In this document: positions 42,571 through 50,807 of the stretch, piece after piece | Layout of the letters: every line of letters begins with the position of its first letter | Position numbering within the stretch: the stretch's first letter is position 1 | Source of the DNA: an uncultured Lachnospiraceae bacterium | Lineage (GTDB): Bacteria > Bacillota > Clostridia > Lachnospirales > Lachnospiraceae | Assembly (NCBI GenBank): GCA_946558465.1 | Contig: CAMNTM010000001.1 | Location: 310,001 to 374,000 of the forward strand | Direction: 5' to 3' | DNA length: 64,000 nucleotides | Notes under the pieces: model-generated | What the model was told of the DNA's origin: nothing | Database searches by the model: none | The model's input: only the letters and a program-made list of their open reading frames with translations | Program-made: the position numbers and the translations under genes

Positions 42571-43539
42571 CTATCTCACCAAAATATACATAAAAAACAC
42601 AAGATAAGCCAGCAGGAAAAACATTCCCTCTGAGCGCCGGATCTCCCTCTTACTGATTGCAGCCGCATACACAATCCCACTCGCAGCAATTAAAATCAAC
42701 GTATCATATACTGCTGTTACCTCCAGTGTAATCGGTGTAATCACTGATGACAATCCCAGAATCAGCAGAATATTAAAAATGTTCGAACCAACAACATTTC
42801 CCACCGCTAAATCATTTTCCCCTTTTCCGGCTGCTACCATAGAAGTAACCAGCTCCGGAAGCGAGGTTCCAAGTGCCACAATCGTAAGTCCGATAAATGT
42901 CTGGCTTAGTCCAAATCTTTCCGCTATCACACTTGCATTTTCCACAACCAAGTCCCCGCCCAGAACAATTCCTGCTAATCCTGCCGCAATATATACTGCA
43001 CTCCTTATCGGCGGTATTGCCTTGTATTCCTCCTTGTCACTTTCTTTTCTTTCATTTCGGGCCGAAAGAGCTGTCTTTACCGTCGCATACAAAAATAAAA
43101 GAAATAAAAGCAGCAGCAGAATACCCCCTAAACGCCCCAGCAGAAAAGTTTTGGTTCCATCTAGTACCTTTGTAATAGAAAAATCCGAAACAAGAAACAG
43201 AAGAATCACCGCAATAAAAATAGAAAATGGAAACTCCTTTTTTAACACCGACCACTTCGCCTGGACTGGATTTACTAACGCACAGCAGCCCAAGACTACA
43301 AGCAGATTAAAAATATTTGAACCCAGAACATTGCTGACAGCCAGATCATTATTTCCCTGAAGCGCTGCCGTAACACTGACTGACAGCTCCGGCATGCTTG
43401 TACCGAATGCTACCACTGTAAGCCCGATAATAATCGACGGCACTTTTAAAATTCTGGCCACGCTTGAGCTGCCGTCCACGAAATAATCCGCACCCTTTAT
43501 CAATAATATAAATCCTAAAATCAAGAATATATACTCCAT
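42571..43539 (-). CDS. Calcium/sodium exchanger, CaCA family
   Basis: A 322-aa protein with about ten membrane helices. The two inverted alpha repeats are GLTVVAFGTSMPELSVSVTA near residues 43-62 and GLTIVALGTSLPELVTSMVA near 218-237, each followed by GSNIFN. These form the ion-binding site of YrbG-type exchangers. The methyltransferase gene follows closely. Confidence 0.92.
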   Translation of the reverse strand: MEYIFLILGFILLIKGADYFVDGSSSVARILKVPSIIIGLTVVAFGTSMPELSVSVTAALQGNNDLAVSNVLGSNIFNLLVVLGCCALVNPVQAKWSVLKKEFPFSIFIAVILLFLVSDFSITKVLDGTKTFLLGRLGGILLLLLFLLFLYATVKTALSARNERKESDKEEYKAIPPIRSAVYIAAGLAGIVLGGDLVVENASVIAERFGLSQTFIGLTIVALGTSLPELVTSMVAAGKGENDLAVGNVVGSNIFNILLILGLSSVITPITLEVTAVYDTLILIAASGIVYAAAISKREIRRSEGMFFLLAYLVFFMYILVR

Positions 43540-43613
43540 ATGCAGCTACCCTCTTTATTTTTTATGTTTGTTATACATTTTAACACGCTGCACTATCGCT
43601 TGACAAGGATGCG

Positions 43614-43655
43614 AATTGGGGACGGGGTAAAACTCGTTTTACCCCGTCCCCAATT
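43614..43655. repeat. GGGGACGGGG hairpin, copy C
   Basis: A 20-bp perfect stem (AATTGGGGACGGGGTAAAAC and its complement) with a two-base loop. It is identical over all 42 bp to copy D and is followed by a TGCCCTGTCCCC companion block. It lies between the exchanger and the 134-aa gene. Confidence 0.93.
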
Positions 43656-43680
43656 TAAAAATGCCCTGTCCCCATCATCC

Positions 43681-44085
43681 TTAAATCGGAAGCTCCAGAT
43701 AGATATCCTTTCCTTCCTTGATCGAAATTACTACTTTTCCACTTCTCACAGTAGCGAGCATCCCCTCTACATTTCCGTCAACTGCTGGCTTCGGCGGTTC
43801 TGGCGTCTTCTCCTGTGACGGTTCTTCTTCTGCTTCCACAATGCCATCTACATTATCTGCAGTAAGCGGACTGAGAGAATCACTTGTCTTCGTTAATTTT
43901 GCTCCAAGTACCTGACTGATTTTCAGACAGCCATCCAGGTTCAAAAGCCCGGAATCAACTAGTTCGTCAAAAATTGCCGGATCCTCCAGATTGGCTGGCT
44001 CAATTGTAATTCCTGCCTCTGCTCTGCAGCATAATACAGCAGGATCATTTGCATGTGCCTTTGCGGTTTCCGCTGTGATAGACAT
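43681..44085 (-). CDS. Stand-alone protein like the N-terminus of D-proline reductase proprotein PrdA
   Basis: A 134-aa protein beginning MSITAETAKAHANDPAVLCC and continuing with AGITIEPANLEDPAIFDELV, a Pro/Glu-rich linker and GKVVISIKEGKDIYLELPI. From memory this resembles the first 120-150 residues of PrdA, whose full length is about 600 aa and includes the Cys-dependent cleavage and catalytic parts. Those are absent, and no prdB or prdC is in the window. It is either a truncated remnant or a stand-alone domain. A GGAGG site and promoter precede it, and identical hairpins C and D flank it, suggesting an insertion or recombination history. Confidence 0.5.
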   Translation of the reverse strand: MSITAETAKAHANDPAVLCCRAEAGITIEPANLEDPAIFDELVDSGLLNLDGCLKISQVLGAKLTKTSDSLSPLTADNVDGIVEAEEEPSQEKTPEPPKPAVDGNVEGMLATVRSGKVVISIKEGKDIYLELPI

Positions 44086-44121
44086 TCTATATTACCTCCT
44101 CTTATGATATACGTTACTTCC

Positions 44122-44151
44122 AGTATAACGAGAGAATTTTGTGAATACCAA
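44122..44151 (-). promoter_or_regulatory. Promoter of the PrdA-like gene
   Basis: TTGGTA (44146-44151), 18-base spacer and TATACT (44122-44127) on the minus strand, about 40 bases before the start codon. Confidence 0.55.
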
Positions 44152-44193
44152 TTGATTTTCTACATATTTATATAGAATGTTTCTATGCTGTTG

Positions 44194-44235
44194 AATTGGG
44201 GACGGGGTAAAACTCGTTTTACCCCGTCCCCAATT
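44194..44235. repeat. GGGGACGGGG hairpin, copy D
   Basis: Identical to copy C over 42 bp. It ends three bases before the LUD gene's stop codon region, in the gap upstream of the PrdA-like gene. Confidence 0.93.
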
Positions 44236-44237
44236 CA

Positions 44238-44876
44238 TTAAAACCCTAGCTCTTCTCCAACAAGTATCACTTTTATTCTTCCTGCAATCTTAGAAAATCT
44301 TGTTATCAGTATCTGGCAGCAGATGGTATCCGGACTCTTACAGTCAAAGCATGCTCCTGTCTTAGTACACGGCGTATCTAAGCCGAATCTCTGGGCATTA
44401 ATAGGCGCCGCCTCATTTCTGGAACGTGAAACTGCATCCTCAACTTTTTTTACTACTTTATTCATCCCTACAATCATGAGTACATTCTTCGGACCGAACG
44501 CGATCGCGGACACGCGGTTTGCAACGCCATCTACATTAACCATAACTCCAGCCTCGGTAATCGCGTTCGTACTGGTAAGAAAGTAATCGCAGTCATAAGC
44601 TGCCAGGGCTGCCGCCCGCTTTTCCTCTGCGGTTTTGGCCGCTTCGCGGTTATATTCTACATAATCTCCCTGACAGACTGCATCCTTTAATCCAATTTCC
44701 TGAATTGACATGGAGCCTCCCCAGGCTACGGTACAGCCCTTTGGAAGAAGCTCTAAAGCCTTATTTAACGCCTCTTCTTTTGTCTCAGCATAATAGCCCT
44801 CCATATTACGGGACTTCAGCCCTTTTATAATCTGCTCTGAAAGCAGCCGATTTCTTTTTATACGGTTTTCGTTCAT
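44238..44876 (-). CDS. LUD-domain protein (LutC/YkgG-like)
   Basis: A 212-aa protein. TVAWGGSMSIQEIGL near residues 48-62 and YFLTSTNAITEAGVMVNVDG near 98-117 are typical of the LUD fold found in lactate-utilisation proteins. A C-terminal cysteine cluster (CTKTGACFDCKSPDTICC) is present near residues 168-185. Partner LutA/LutB genes are absent, so it is a stand-alone member and its substrate is unknown. Confidence 0.82.
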   Translation of the reverse strand: MNENRIKRNRLLSEQIIKGLKSRNMEGYYAETKEEALNKALELLPKGCTVAWGGSMSIQEIGLKDAVCQGDYVEYNREAAKTAEEKRAAALAAYDCDYFLTSTNAITEAGVMVNVDGVANRVSAIAFGPKNVLMIVGMNKVVKKVEDAVSRSRNEAAPINAQRFGLDTPCTKTGACFDCKSPDTICCQILITRFSKIAGRIKVILVGEELGF

Positions 44877-45027
44877 GATTTTATATCCTCCTGTTTTTCC
44901 AAAAATATGTTTTTACTTATTCTACTTCTTCTCACATTATAAAATATATATTTCTATTCATCCACTCTTTTCATCCTGAAGTCAGTAATTACAGAAGTGT
45001 TGAACAAATTCCGTATCTTCTATTTAC

Positions 45028-45915
45028 TTAAAGCTGACATAAAGTTGTCCCAATATCTCCGTTGATACTTATAGATTTCTCTTTGATCTCATCAGGCACA
45101 TATGCTTCACCGTAATTAATGCAGACATACAAAGCTTCTTTCCACTCACGTGTCATGCGCCAAAAACTATACTTTATTATTCCCGGTGTATTAAAACCGA
45201 CTCCTGCCTCCCAAAACAGTACCCTTTTCTTCCGATGGCTGCAAAGGTACTCTTTATAACGCCTGGAAGCGCGGTGCCATCCTTCATCTTCTGCAAAAGT
45301 ATGGTCCGCACGAAGGTTCATACTCACATGGCTCCCGCATATCGGACAATGCGGAACAAGCTCTGGAGGAATCGTCATCTTAGGAGCTGAACCTTCTGGT
45401 AAATACAGTATACCATCCGAACCGATAACATACCCCTGCGCTTCAACCATCTCCCGGATAACAGACTCATTATCAAAGGTATTCCCGCTGCACGGTACAC
45501 TACACTGAAACAGTCCATAATCTCCCTGTGTATAAAATAACCTGCGCTTATCAAATCCGGCCTTCTGAAAACGGTGGTCTACATTCGTTGTCAGTACGAA
45601 ATAATCCTTATCCTTAAGCAGCTCATACAGTCTTTCATACATCGGCTTTGGCGCATCCATATACCGATTAATATAGATATACCGGCTCCAGTAGGCCCAA
45701 TACTCCTCCAGAGTCTGATATGGGTAAAAACCGCCGGAATACATATCCGTAAAATGATATTTTTCAGCAAAATCGTGAAAATATCTATCAAAGCGTTCTC
45801 CTTCATAAGTAAAACCGGCTGCTTCCGAAAGCCCTGCACCTGCACCAAATACAACAGCATCGCATTCTTCAATGGCTTTCCTTAATTCACTGACTGCATC
45901 ACTGTAAACCACCAC
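45028..45915 (-). CDS. SIR2-family protein resembling class M sirtuins
   Basis: A 295-aa protein with the NAD-binding motif GAGAGLSEAAGF near residues 24-35 and TTNVDHRFQKAGF near 108-120. Where ordinary sirtuins have the catalytic histidine, it reads FYTQGDYGLFQCS, with Gln, as reported for class M sirtuins (ADP-ribosyl transferases). A CPICG motif is near 190. Class M sirtuins are often beside a macrodomain gene, lipoate ligase and GcvH-like protein; none is next to this gene. Substrate unknown. Confidence 0.78.
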   Translation of the reverse strand: MVVYSDAVSELRKAIEECDAVVFGAGAGLSEAAGFTYEGERFDRYFHDFAEKYHFTDMYSGGFYPYQTLEEYWAYWSRYIYINRYMDAPKPMYERLYELLKDKDYFVLTTNVDHRFQKAGFDKRRLFYTQGDYGLFQCSVPCSGNTFDNESVIREMVEAQGYVIGSDGILYLPEGSAPKMTIPPELVPHCPICGSHVSMNLRADHTFAEDEGWHRASRRYKEYLCSHRKKRVLFWEAGVGFNTPGIIKYSFWRMTREWKEALYVCINYGEAYVPDEIKEKSISINGDIGTTLCQL

Positions 45916-45950
45916 TGTTCCCTCCTTTACCTATATATCACACTACTACT

Positions 45951-46583
45951 CTATCTGCGGACCACACTGATTCTTTCCTGAATATGACTGCCTTCTGCCA
46001 TCTCATCTACCAATGCAGCTGCATAATCTGCATAGCTGATTATACTTTCTCCTTTATCATTCAAAACTAATTCCTCACCGCCCAGAATATATGCACCTTT
46101 CCGTTCTCCATCGGGCTGAAAATCCCCGGCCGGGCTGATATAAGTCCACTTCACATCGTTTCTTTCCCTAAGCTCTTCCAGTGCTTTTGCCATAGCCTCT
46201 GCCAAAGGCTTAAATGCCTCTGGAAAATCAGGACCATCTGCTACCTGCAATGTATGCTCTGAATTCACATACAGGCTTCCCGCACCGCCGACCACTAAAA
46301 GCCTTGTATTTGTACCAGAAAGTGCGTCACACAATACTTTCAGCGTCGTACTATGAAGTGAAAGAGTATCTTCTGTCCATGCCCCAAAAGCATCCACAAC
46401 TGCATCATACCCTTTCAAATCATCGGCTGTAAGTTCCAGCACATCCTTACTGACGGTCTTAGCCGCTTCAGATTTGTTCTTTCCTCTTACAACAGCTGTA
46501 ACATCCATTCCTCTCTCCACCGCTTCCTTTGTAATAAGCCGGCCTGCTTTTCCATTTGCACATACGACTGCAATTTTCATCAT
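45951..46583 (-). CDS. NAD(P)-binding oxidoreductase, YwnB/NmrA-like
   Basis: A 210-aa Rossmann protein beginning MMKIAVVCANGKAGRLITKE; the GxxGxxG-like loop here is NGKAG. Downstream blocks VVGGAGSLYV and YISPAGDFQPDGERKGAYI fit atypical short-chain/NmrA-like proteins such as YwnB. The start at 46583 has GGAGGT seven bases upstream. The gene sits directly after an Rrf2 regulator gene, with a strong promoter overlapped by palindromes, a ywnA-ywnB-like arrangement, so it is likely repressed by that regulator. Confidence 0.85.
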   Translation of the reverse strand: MMKIAVVCANGKAGRLITKEAVERGMDVTAVVRGKNKSEAAKTVSKDVLELTADDLKGYDAVVDAFGAWTEDTLSLHSTTLKVLCDALSGTNTRLLVVGGAGSLYVNSEHTLQVADGPDFPEAFKPLAEAMAKALEELRERNDVKWTYISPAGDFQPDGERKGAYILGGEELVLNDKGESIISYADYAAALVDEMAEGSHIQERISVVRR

Positions 46584-46612
46584 AATTTTTACCTCCATCC
46601 ATTACGTTTAAT

Positions 46613-46678
46613 TGTTGTATCTTTCTTAGTTACAACATGATATTAACATCCATTCGTTGTAATGTCAATAATTACAAC
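46613..46678 (-). promoter_or_regulatory. Promoter and two operators of the ywnB-like gene
   Basis: TTGACA (46663-46668), 17-base spacer and TAATAT (46640-46645). GTTGTAAT/ATTACAAC (46656-46678, seven-base spacer) overlaps the -35, and TGTTGTA/TACAACA (46613-46637) lies downstream of the -10. Both are likely sites for the neighbouring Rrf2 regulator. Confidence 0.82.
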
Positions 46679-46701
46679 TGAATTTTATAAAATAAATAGA
46701 A

Positions 46702-46731
46702 GCCTTCGGAAAAAACCCGAAAAGCCTCAAC
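46702..46731 (-). terminator. Terminator of the rrf2 gene
   Basis: GAGGCTTTTCGG and CCGAAGGCTTC form an imperfect stem with a T-rich loop, followed by TATTTATTTT on the minus strand. It separates the regulator from the oxidoreductase promoter. Confidence 0.6.
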
Positions 46732-46752
46732 AATAAGTCCTGTATCTTATAT

Positions 46753-47184
46753 TTATACTATTGCATTTTGTATATCCTGTTTTACATCCTCCAGAGTAAT
46801 CGAAGCTAACTCCCTCTCCATCGCATTCTGAACACGAAATAGTCTGTCATCTAAAGCCCTATGAATGTTCCTTCCTACCGGACAAGAAGTATTCGGATTT
46901 TCGTGGAAATGAAACAGCTCCCCGTTTTCAACACACTCGACAGCATAATAAACATCAAGAAGTGTAATCTCATTCAACGGTTTCGCTGCAGACGCGCCGC
47001 CGGTCCCCCGCGCAACCTCCACAAGCCCTGCTGCTTTCAGCTGTCCCAGCAGCTTACGAATAACCACCGGATTCACATTCGTGCTGCCAGCCAGAAAATC
47101 GCTTGTCACCTTATATTCGTCCTTAAAGGTATCTATACAGGCAAAAATATGAACAGCTAATGTAAATCTGCTTGAAATCTGCAT
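46753..47184 (-). CDS. Rrf2-family transcriptional regulator (YwnA-like)
   Basis: A 143-aa winged helix-turn-helix protein. MQISSRFTLAVHIFACIDTF starts the domain, with VNPVVIRKLLGQLKAAGLVE (about 37-56) as recognition helices and ARGTGGASAAKPLNEITLLD next, all typical of Rrf2. A single cysteine in NTSCPVGRNI near 100 could sense redox changes; the three-cysteine cluster of IscR/NsrR is absent. ATG 47184 is chosen over a 19-codon longer frame. TACAAC half-sites are also found at its own promoter. Confidence 0.9.
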   Translation of the reverse strand: MQISSRFTLAVHIFACIDTFKDEYKVTSDFLAGSTNVNPVVIRKLLGQLKAAGLVEVARGTGGASAAKPLNEITLLDVYYAVECVENGELFHFHENPNTSCPVGRNIHRALDDRLFRVQNAMERELASITLEDVKQDIQNAIV

Positions 47185-47212
47185 ATACCATACACCTGCC
47201 TTTCTCAAAAAT

Positions 47213-47241
47213 ATTGTATTCCATTTCTGTTGTATAGTCAA
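47213..47241 (-). promoter_or_regulatory. Promoter of the rrf2 gene
   Basis: TTGACT (47236-47241), 17-base spacer and TACAAT (47213-47218). The spacer contains ATACAAC, like the operators of the ywnB-like gene, suggesting autoregulation. Confidence 0.7.
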
Positions 47242-47267
47242 TGGTTACATTACCTTCTGTAATAATC

Positions 47268-47876
47268 TTATCCCTCGTTATCTCTCCGCTTACGAACTAT
47301 CCTGCAGTTCTCCATAACCTCCTGATAACGAAAACAATCTTCCGCATGGTCATTGATCATTCCACATGCCTGTAGATGAGAATATACAGTCACTGAGCCA
47401 AGATACTTGAAGCCTCTTTTTTTCAGATCAGCACTGACTCTGTCTGAAAGTCCATTCTTAGCCGGAAGCTCCCCTCGTTGATGCCCCATATATAGAATCG
47501 TTTTTCCTTTCGTAAATTTCCACAAGTAATCACTAAACGTACCAAACTCCTCCTGTATCTTCAGGAAACACTCCGCATTATGAACGACTGCACGAATCTT
47601 TCTCTCAGACCTAATCATTCCTTCCGTATCTGATATCCGCCAGATATCCTCGTCTGTATAAAGCGCCACTTTTCGATAATCAAATTCATCAAAGCATTTC
47701 CGAAATATCTCTCTTTTCTGAATCATCATATTCCAATTCAGTCCGCACTGCATAACCTCCATCATCAAAAACTCAAATTGTTTTTGGTCATCATGCAGCG
47801 GAACTCCCCATTCCTCATCATGATACTTTATCATCTTTTCATTACATAAGCACCATGGACACCGCTTCATCTCCAT
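47268..47876 (-). CDS. tag: DNA-3-methyladenine glycosylase I
   Basis: A 202-aa enzyme removing 3-methyladenine from DNA. The start region MKRCPWCLCNEKMIKYHDEE has the zinc-binding cysteine and histidine of Tag, WGVPLHDDQKQFEFLMMEVM follows, and the second zinc pair is in SHLQACGMINDHAEDCFRY near the C-terminus. ATG 47876 has AGGA about eight bases upstream. Confidence 0.94.
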   Translation of the reverse strand: MEMKRCPWCLCNEKMIKYHDEEWGVPLHDDQKQFEFLMMEVMQCGLNWNMMIQKREIFRKCFDEFDYRKVALYTDEDIWRISDTEGMIRSERKIRAVVHNAECFLKIQEEFGTFSDYLWKFTKGKTILYMGHQRGELPAKNGLSDRVSADLKKRGFKYLGSVTVYSHLQACGMINDHAEDCFRYQEVMENCRIVRKRRDNEG

Positions 47877-48024
47877 ATTTCTTTCCTCATTTCTCATCTG
47901 TATACTTTGCTTGTTTCATTGCTCATTTTCCCTACTGTACCTGCTCCAGCTGATGTTCTATATTTTTTTAATTACCGCCGGCGCCTCACTGCAACAATGT
48001 TCCTGCCATTACGCTTCAAATATC

Positions 48025-48060
48025 CAAAAAAGCCTCGGAAACATTAATTCCCAGGCTTTT
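48025..48060 (-). terminator. Terminator of tRNA-Cys
   Basis: AAAAGCCTGGGAA and TTTCCGAGGCTT form a stem with one bulge around TTAATG, followed by TTTT on the minus strand, directly after the tRNA. Confidence 0.8.
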
Positions 48061-48065
48061 CTAAA

Positions 48066-48137
48066 AGGCGCAGACCGGATTTGAACCGGTGAATCAGGGT
48101 GTTGCAGACCCATGCCTTACCACTTGGCTACTGCGCC
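48066..48137 (-). tRNA. tRNA-Cys (GCA)
   Basis: A complete cloverleaf on the minus strand. The acceptor stem GGCGCAG pairs with CTGCGCC, the anticodon loop CTGCAAC gives anticodon GCA, and the T arm is CCGGTTCAAATCCGG. The discriminator base is T, as expected for tRNA-Cys. CCA is not encoded. A consensus-like promoter and a terminator flank it, so it is a single-gene unit. Confidence 0.96.
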
Positions 48138-48177
48138 GTACCGTATATAAATGCCCGTAAAATGTGGGCACTCATAT

Positions 48178-48206
48178 AGTATAGCAAATACCTTTATATT
48201 CGTCAA
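48178..48206 (-). promoter_or_regulatory. Promoter of tRNA-Cys
   Basis: TTGACG (48201-48206), 17-base spacer and TATACT (48178-48183) on the minus strand. Confidence 0.88.
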
Positions 48207-48287
48207 CTATAAAATCTGTAATTTTTTCTCATTTTTTCATCAGAATATCTTTTTCCCTTTTGGTCTCACTTCCCTACATCACCGGCT

Positions 48288-49430
48288 CTAATCTTTTGTT
48301 TCGCCCTCAATCTTTCTAATATAAAATGAAAGCATAATCTTCGTCCGGTTCTCATTACTAAGTATATCATACCTCAAGATATCTTTAATTTTATTCAGCT
48401 TATAGGCAAGTGTATTCTTATGACAGTATAAGGCCGCCGCTGTATTAATTATATTGCATTCATTCTCAAAATATGCCTCTAATATCTTAATATACTCTGT
48501 ACCGTTCTCCCGGTCATATTTTAAAAGCTCTCCAAGCGTTTCCTGCACAAATGCCGGATATATCTCCGGTTCCTTCACATCTGCCAGAATCTTATAAACC
48601 CCCAGTCCTTCATAGTCCAGCAGGTTCTTGGGAATCGCTGTTTTTGTAAGCTGGTACGCCATATATGCTTTTTCATAGGAAATATATATATCCCTCATAC
48701 GATTTACAACCGTACCAATTCCCACATAAATATTCGAATCCTGCCTGCACAATTGCTGAAATTCTCTATACACATCCTTTGTTCGATATCCTGCCACCAG
48801 AATAGTAAGACGCCCCTTTTCTTCATACATAATTCCGTTTTTCATGGCAAAGCGCAGCGCTTTCTCAATCTGTTCCATCCTTTCATTCCCATTTTCCGTA
48901 TCATATGTATGACAGCTCAAAATAATAACCCTGTATTTCATATCCCGGAAAAATCCGTGACTCTCAAAATGACTCTGATACAGCTCTTCGCTCTGAGGAT
49001 AATATATGGCATTTTTTAGCGCAGCTGTCAGATTAATCTCCCTCTGCTCATTCTGCAGAAGAATTACTGAAAATATATGCATAATATCTACATAGGGCGT
49101 ATCCCAGGAAGAGGAAAACAACGGAAACTTTATGGCATTACAATAATCCAATATTTCTCTGGAAAATGTCTTTCCCTCCCGAAGACTTACAATCAACCCG
49201 CCTGCATGAGCATCATTCAGTATATCAACAAGCTTTCTCAGCCATTCCTCACTTGTATACTTTAATCCGGAACTAAAAACCAGTTCGTCCCCGTGAAGAA
49301 GCGGCACAAATTCCACATCCTCTACCATATGCAGCCAGCTGATTGTCTTTTGAAAGCAGCTGGCCGTACACAGCCTTACATCATAATTTGGTTTAATTTC
49401 TCTATACAGCATCTCCAGTTCAACTGCCAA
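48288..49430 (-). CDS. PucR-family transcriptional regulator
   Basis: A 380-aa regulator. An N-terminal PucR domain (residues about 5-110, with ISWLHMVEDVEFVPLLHGDE and VFSSGLKY) is followed by a GGDEF-like middle region and a C-terminal HTH_30 domain (NIINTAAALYCHKNTLAYKL near 330-350). The start is placed at TTG 49430, eight bases after GGAGG, because the PucR domain begins there; an ATG six codons upstream has a poorer site. PucR regulators control purine or amino-acid catabolism, but the target is not adjacent. Confidence 0.85.
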   Translation of the reverse strand: MAVELEMLYREIKPNYDVRLCTASCFQKTISWLHMVEDVEFVPLLHGDELVFSSGLKYTSEEWLRKLVDILNDAHAGGLIVSLREGKTFSREILDYCNAIKFPLFSSSWDTPYVDIMHIFSVILLQNEQREINLTAALKNAIYYPQSEELYQSHFESHGFFRDMKYRVIILSCHTYDTENGNERMEQIEKALRFAMKNGIMYEEKGRLTILVAGYRTKDVYREFQQLCRQDSNIYVGIGTVVNRMRDIYISYEKAYMAYQLTKTAIPKNLLDYEGLGVYKILADVKEPEIYPAFVQETLGELLKYDRENGTEYIKILEAYFENECNIINTAAALYCHKNTLAYKLNKIKDILRYDILSNENRTKIMLSFYIRKIEGETKD

Positions 49431-49622
49431 TACTTCTCCCTCCTTCATGCTCCCAAAATATATTCTAACATATATTGTACTCAAAACACAATTATTTTAC
49501 CATTTTATGTCTGTAGAACCTATTTTCAAATATCTCTTCTCATGATATATTGTTTATAGAATACAAATCAACACAAACCCCGATGTATTGTATTCTATTC
49601 CAAACTCTAGATTATTTAATGT

Positions 49623-49661
49623 AAAAGGCCTTGAATTCTATTCGAACTTCAAGACCTTTTT
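49623..49661 (-). terminator. Terminator of the glycan operon
   Basis: AAAAAGGTCTTGAA pairs with TTCAAGGCCTTTT (one mismatch) around a 12-base loop, directly downstream of the last glycosyltransferase gene on the minus strand. Confidence 0.78.
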
Positions 49662-49681
49662 CCTTTAACATCATTAAAGAA

Positions 49682-50737
49682 TTATAATTTTTTTGTTTTT
49701 ACGAGTATCTGGTAGCTTACCCTGCATATCGCCCTGACAATAAAATAGCATTTTCGCTTAAAAAAGAACATCAGTATTCTTCTTGGGAGGACACCTGTCT
49801 TTTCACTATAGTTTAAAGCCTGTTTATATATCGGATTTTTAAGCATCTGCTCACATAACCGGCAGGTTTCCCGGCAGGTTCTCGTACTGTTGGGATTAAA
49901 CAGGCTCCTCACCAGTATATCCGCTATACTTGAAAGTACATTGTTATAGTATGATTTTTCAAGCAGCGGGAGCAGATTGTGCCGTTCCAGAAGAATTCTC
50001 AGCTTTCTCTGATATTTGACATCATTCTGCAGAAAATCCGGATTAAATCCGCGCATCGCCGAATCCGGGCGCAGAGCAACATAATAAGCATTTTTCCGTA
50101 TATATATACAAGACGATATATGAAGAAAATAGTTTATATTAAAAAGACGGTCCTCACCTATCACAATATCCGATGGGAAGCGAAGATGATACTGGTCTAT
50201 AACCGATTTTCGGTAGGCTTTGGCACATGGAGACGGAAGGCTTGTATTACTGCTCCCTGTCAGTGGTTTCATATTCAGCAGACTTTCAATCAAACGGAGA
50301 ATATCTTTTTTCTGATATATTTTTCCATAAGGCTTATCCGACCACTTACACTGCCACTCTGCCCCGGCCCTCTTTCCTTTTCCCAGATAAGAAAATTCAA
50401 AAATCAGCAGCTCCCGATACTGACATTCTTCCTGCATAATATCTGCCAGAAAATTCTCAGAAATACAGTCGTCCGAGTCCACAAATACAATCCAATTACC
50501 GCGGCTTTCATCAAGTCCCTTATTTCTGGCGGCAGACACACCCTTATGCTCCTGTTCAAAATACCTGACACGTCCGTCTTCTCTGCAATATCTACGACAT
50601 ATACGGCCACTTGCATCCGTCGAACCATCGTTGATTAATAGAAGCTCAAAATCTGTGCAGGACGATTTTAAGATAGATTTAATACATCGGTTCAGGTACT
50701 GCGCCGTATTGTAAATTGGTATAATGACTGAAATCAT
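49682..50737 (-). CDS. GT2 family glycosyltransferase
   Basis: A 351-aa GT-A glycosyltransferase with ISVIIPIYNTAQYLNRCIKS at the N-terminus, INDGSTDASG near 35 and FVDSDDCI (DxD) near 90. VIGEDRLFNINYFLH near 195 is the GED motif of this subgroup. The C-terminal region has a hydrophobic segment. It is the last gene of the long minus-strand glycan operon and probably adds one sugar from a nucleotide donor at the inner membrane face. Confidence 0.9.
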   Translation of the reverse strand: MISVIIPIYNTAQYLNRCIKSILKSSCTDFELLLINDGSTDASGRICRRYCREDGRVRYFEQEHKGVSAARNKGLDESRGNWIVFVDSDDCISENFLADIMQEECQYRELLIFEFSYLGKGKRAGAEWQCKWSDKPYGKIYQKKDILRLIESLLNMKPLTGSSNTSLPSPCAKAYRKSVIDQYHLRFPSDIVIGEDRLFNINYFLHISSCIYIRKNAYYVALRPDSAMRGFNPDFLQNDVKYQRKLRILLERHNLLPLLEKSYYNNVLSSIADILVRSLFNPNSTRTCRETCRLCEQMLKNPIYKQALNYSEKTGVLPRRILMFFFKRKCYFIVRAICRVSYQILVKTKKL

Positions 50738-50807
50738 ATCTTATTTCCTTTCGGCAGGCTATAATTATTTAAGTATACTATCTATCCTCTGGACTTTCCA
50801 TGGAAAA

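Noticed and set aside
37016-44235. GGGGACGGGG repeats as a CRISPR array
   Set aside because: Repeats are palindromic, irregularly spaced over 7 kb and separated by genes; no cas genes or regular spacers.
46679-46752. Possible extra small gene between rrf2 and the oxidoreductase
   Set aside because: Only a terminator-like hairpin and A/T-rich spacer are present.
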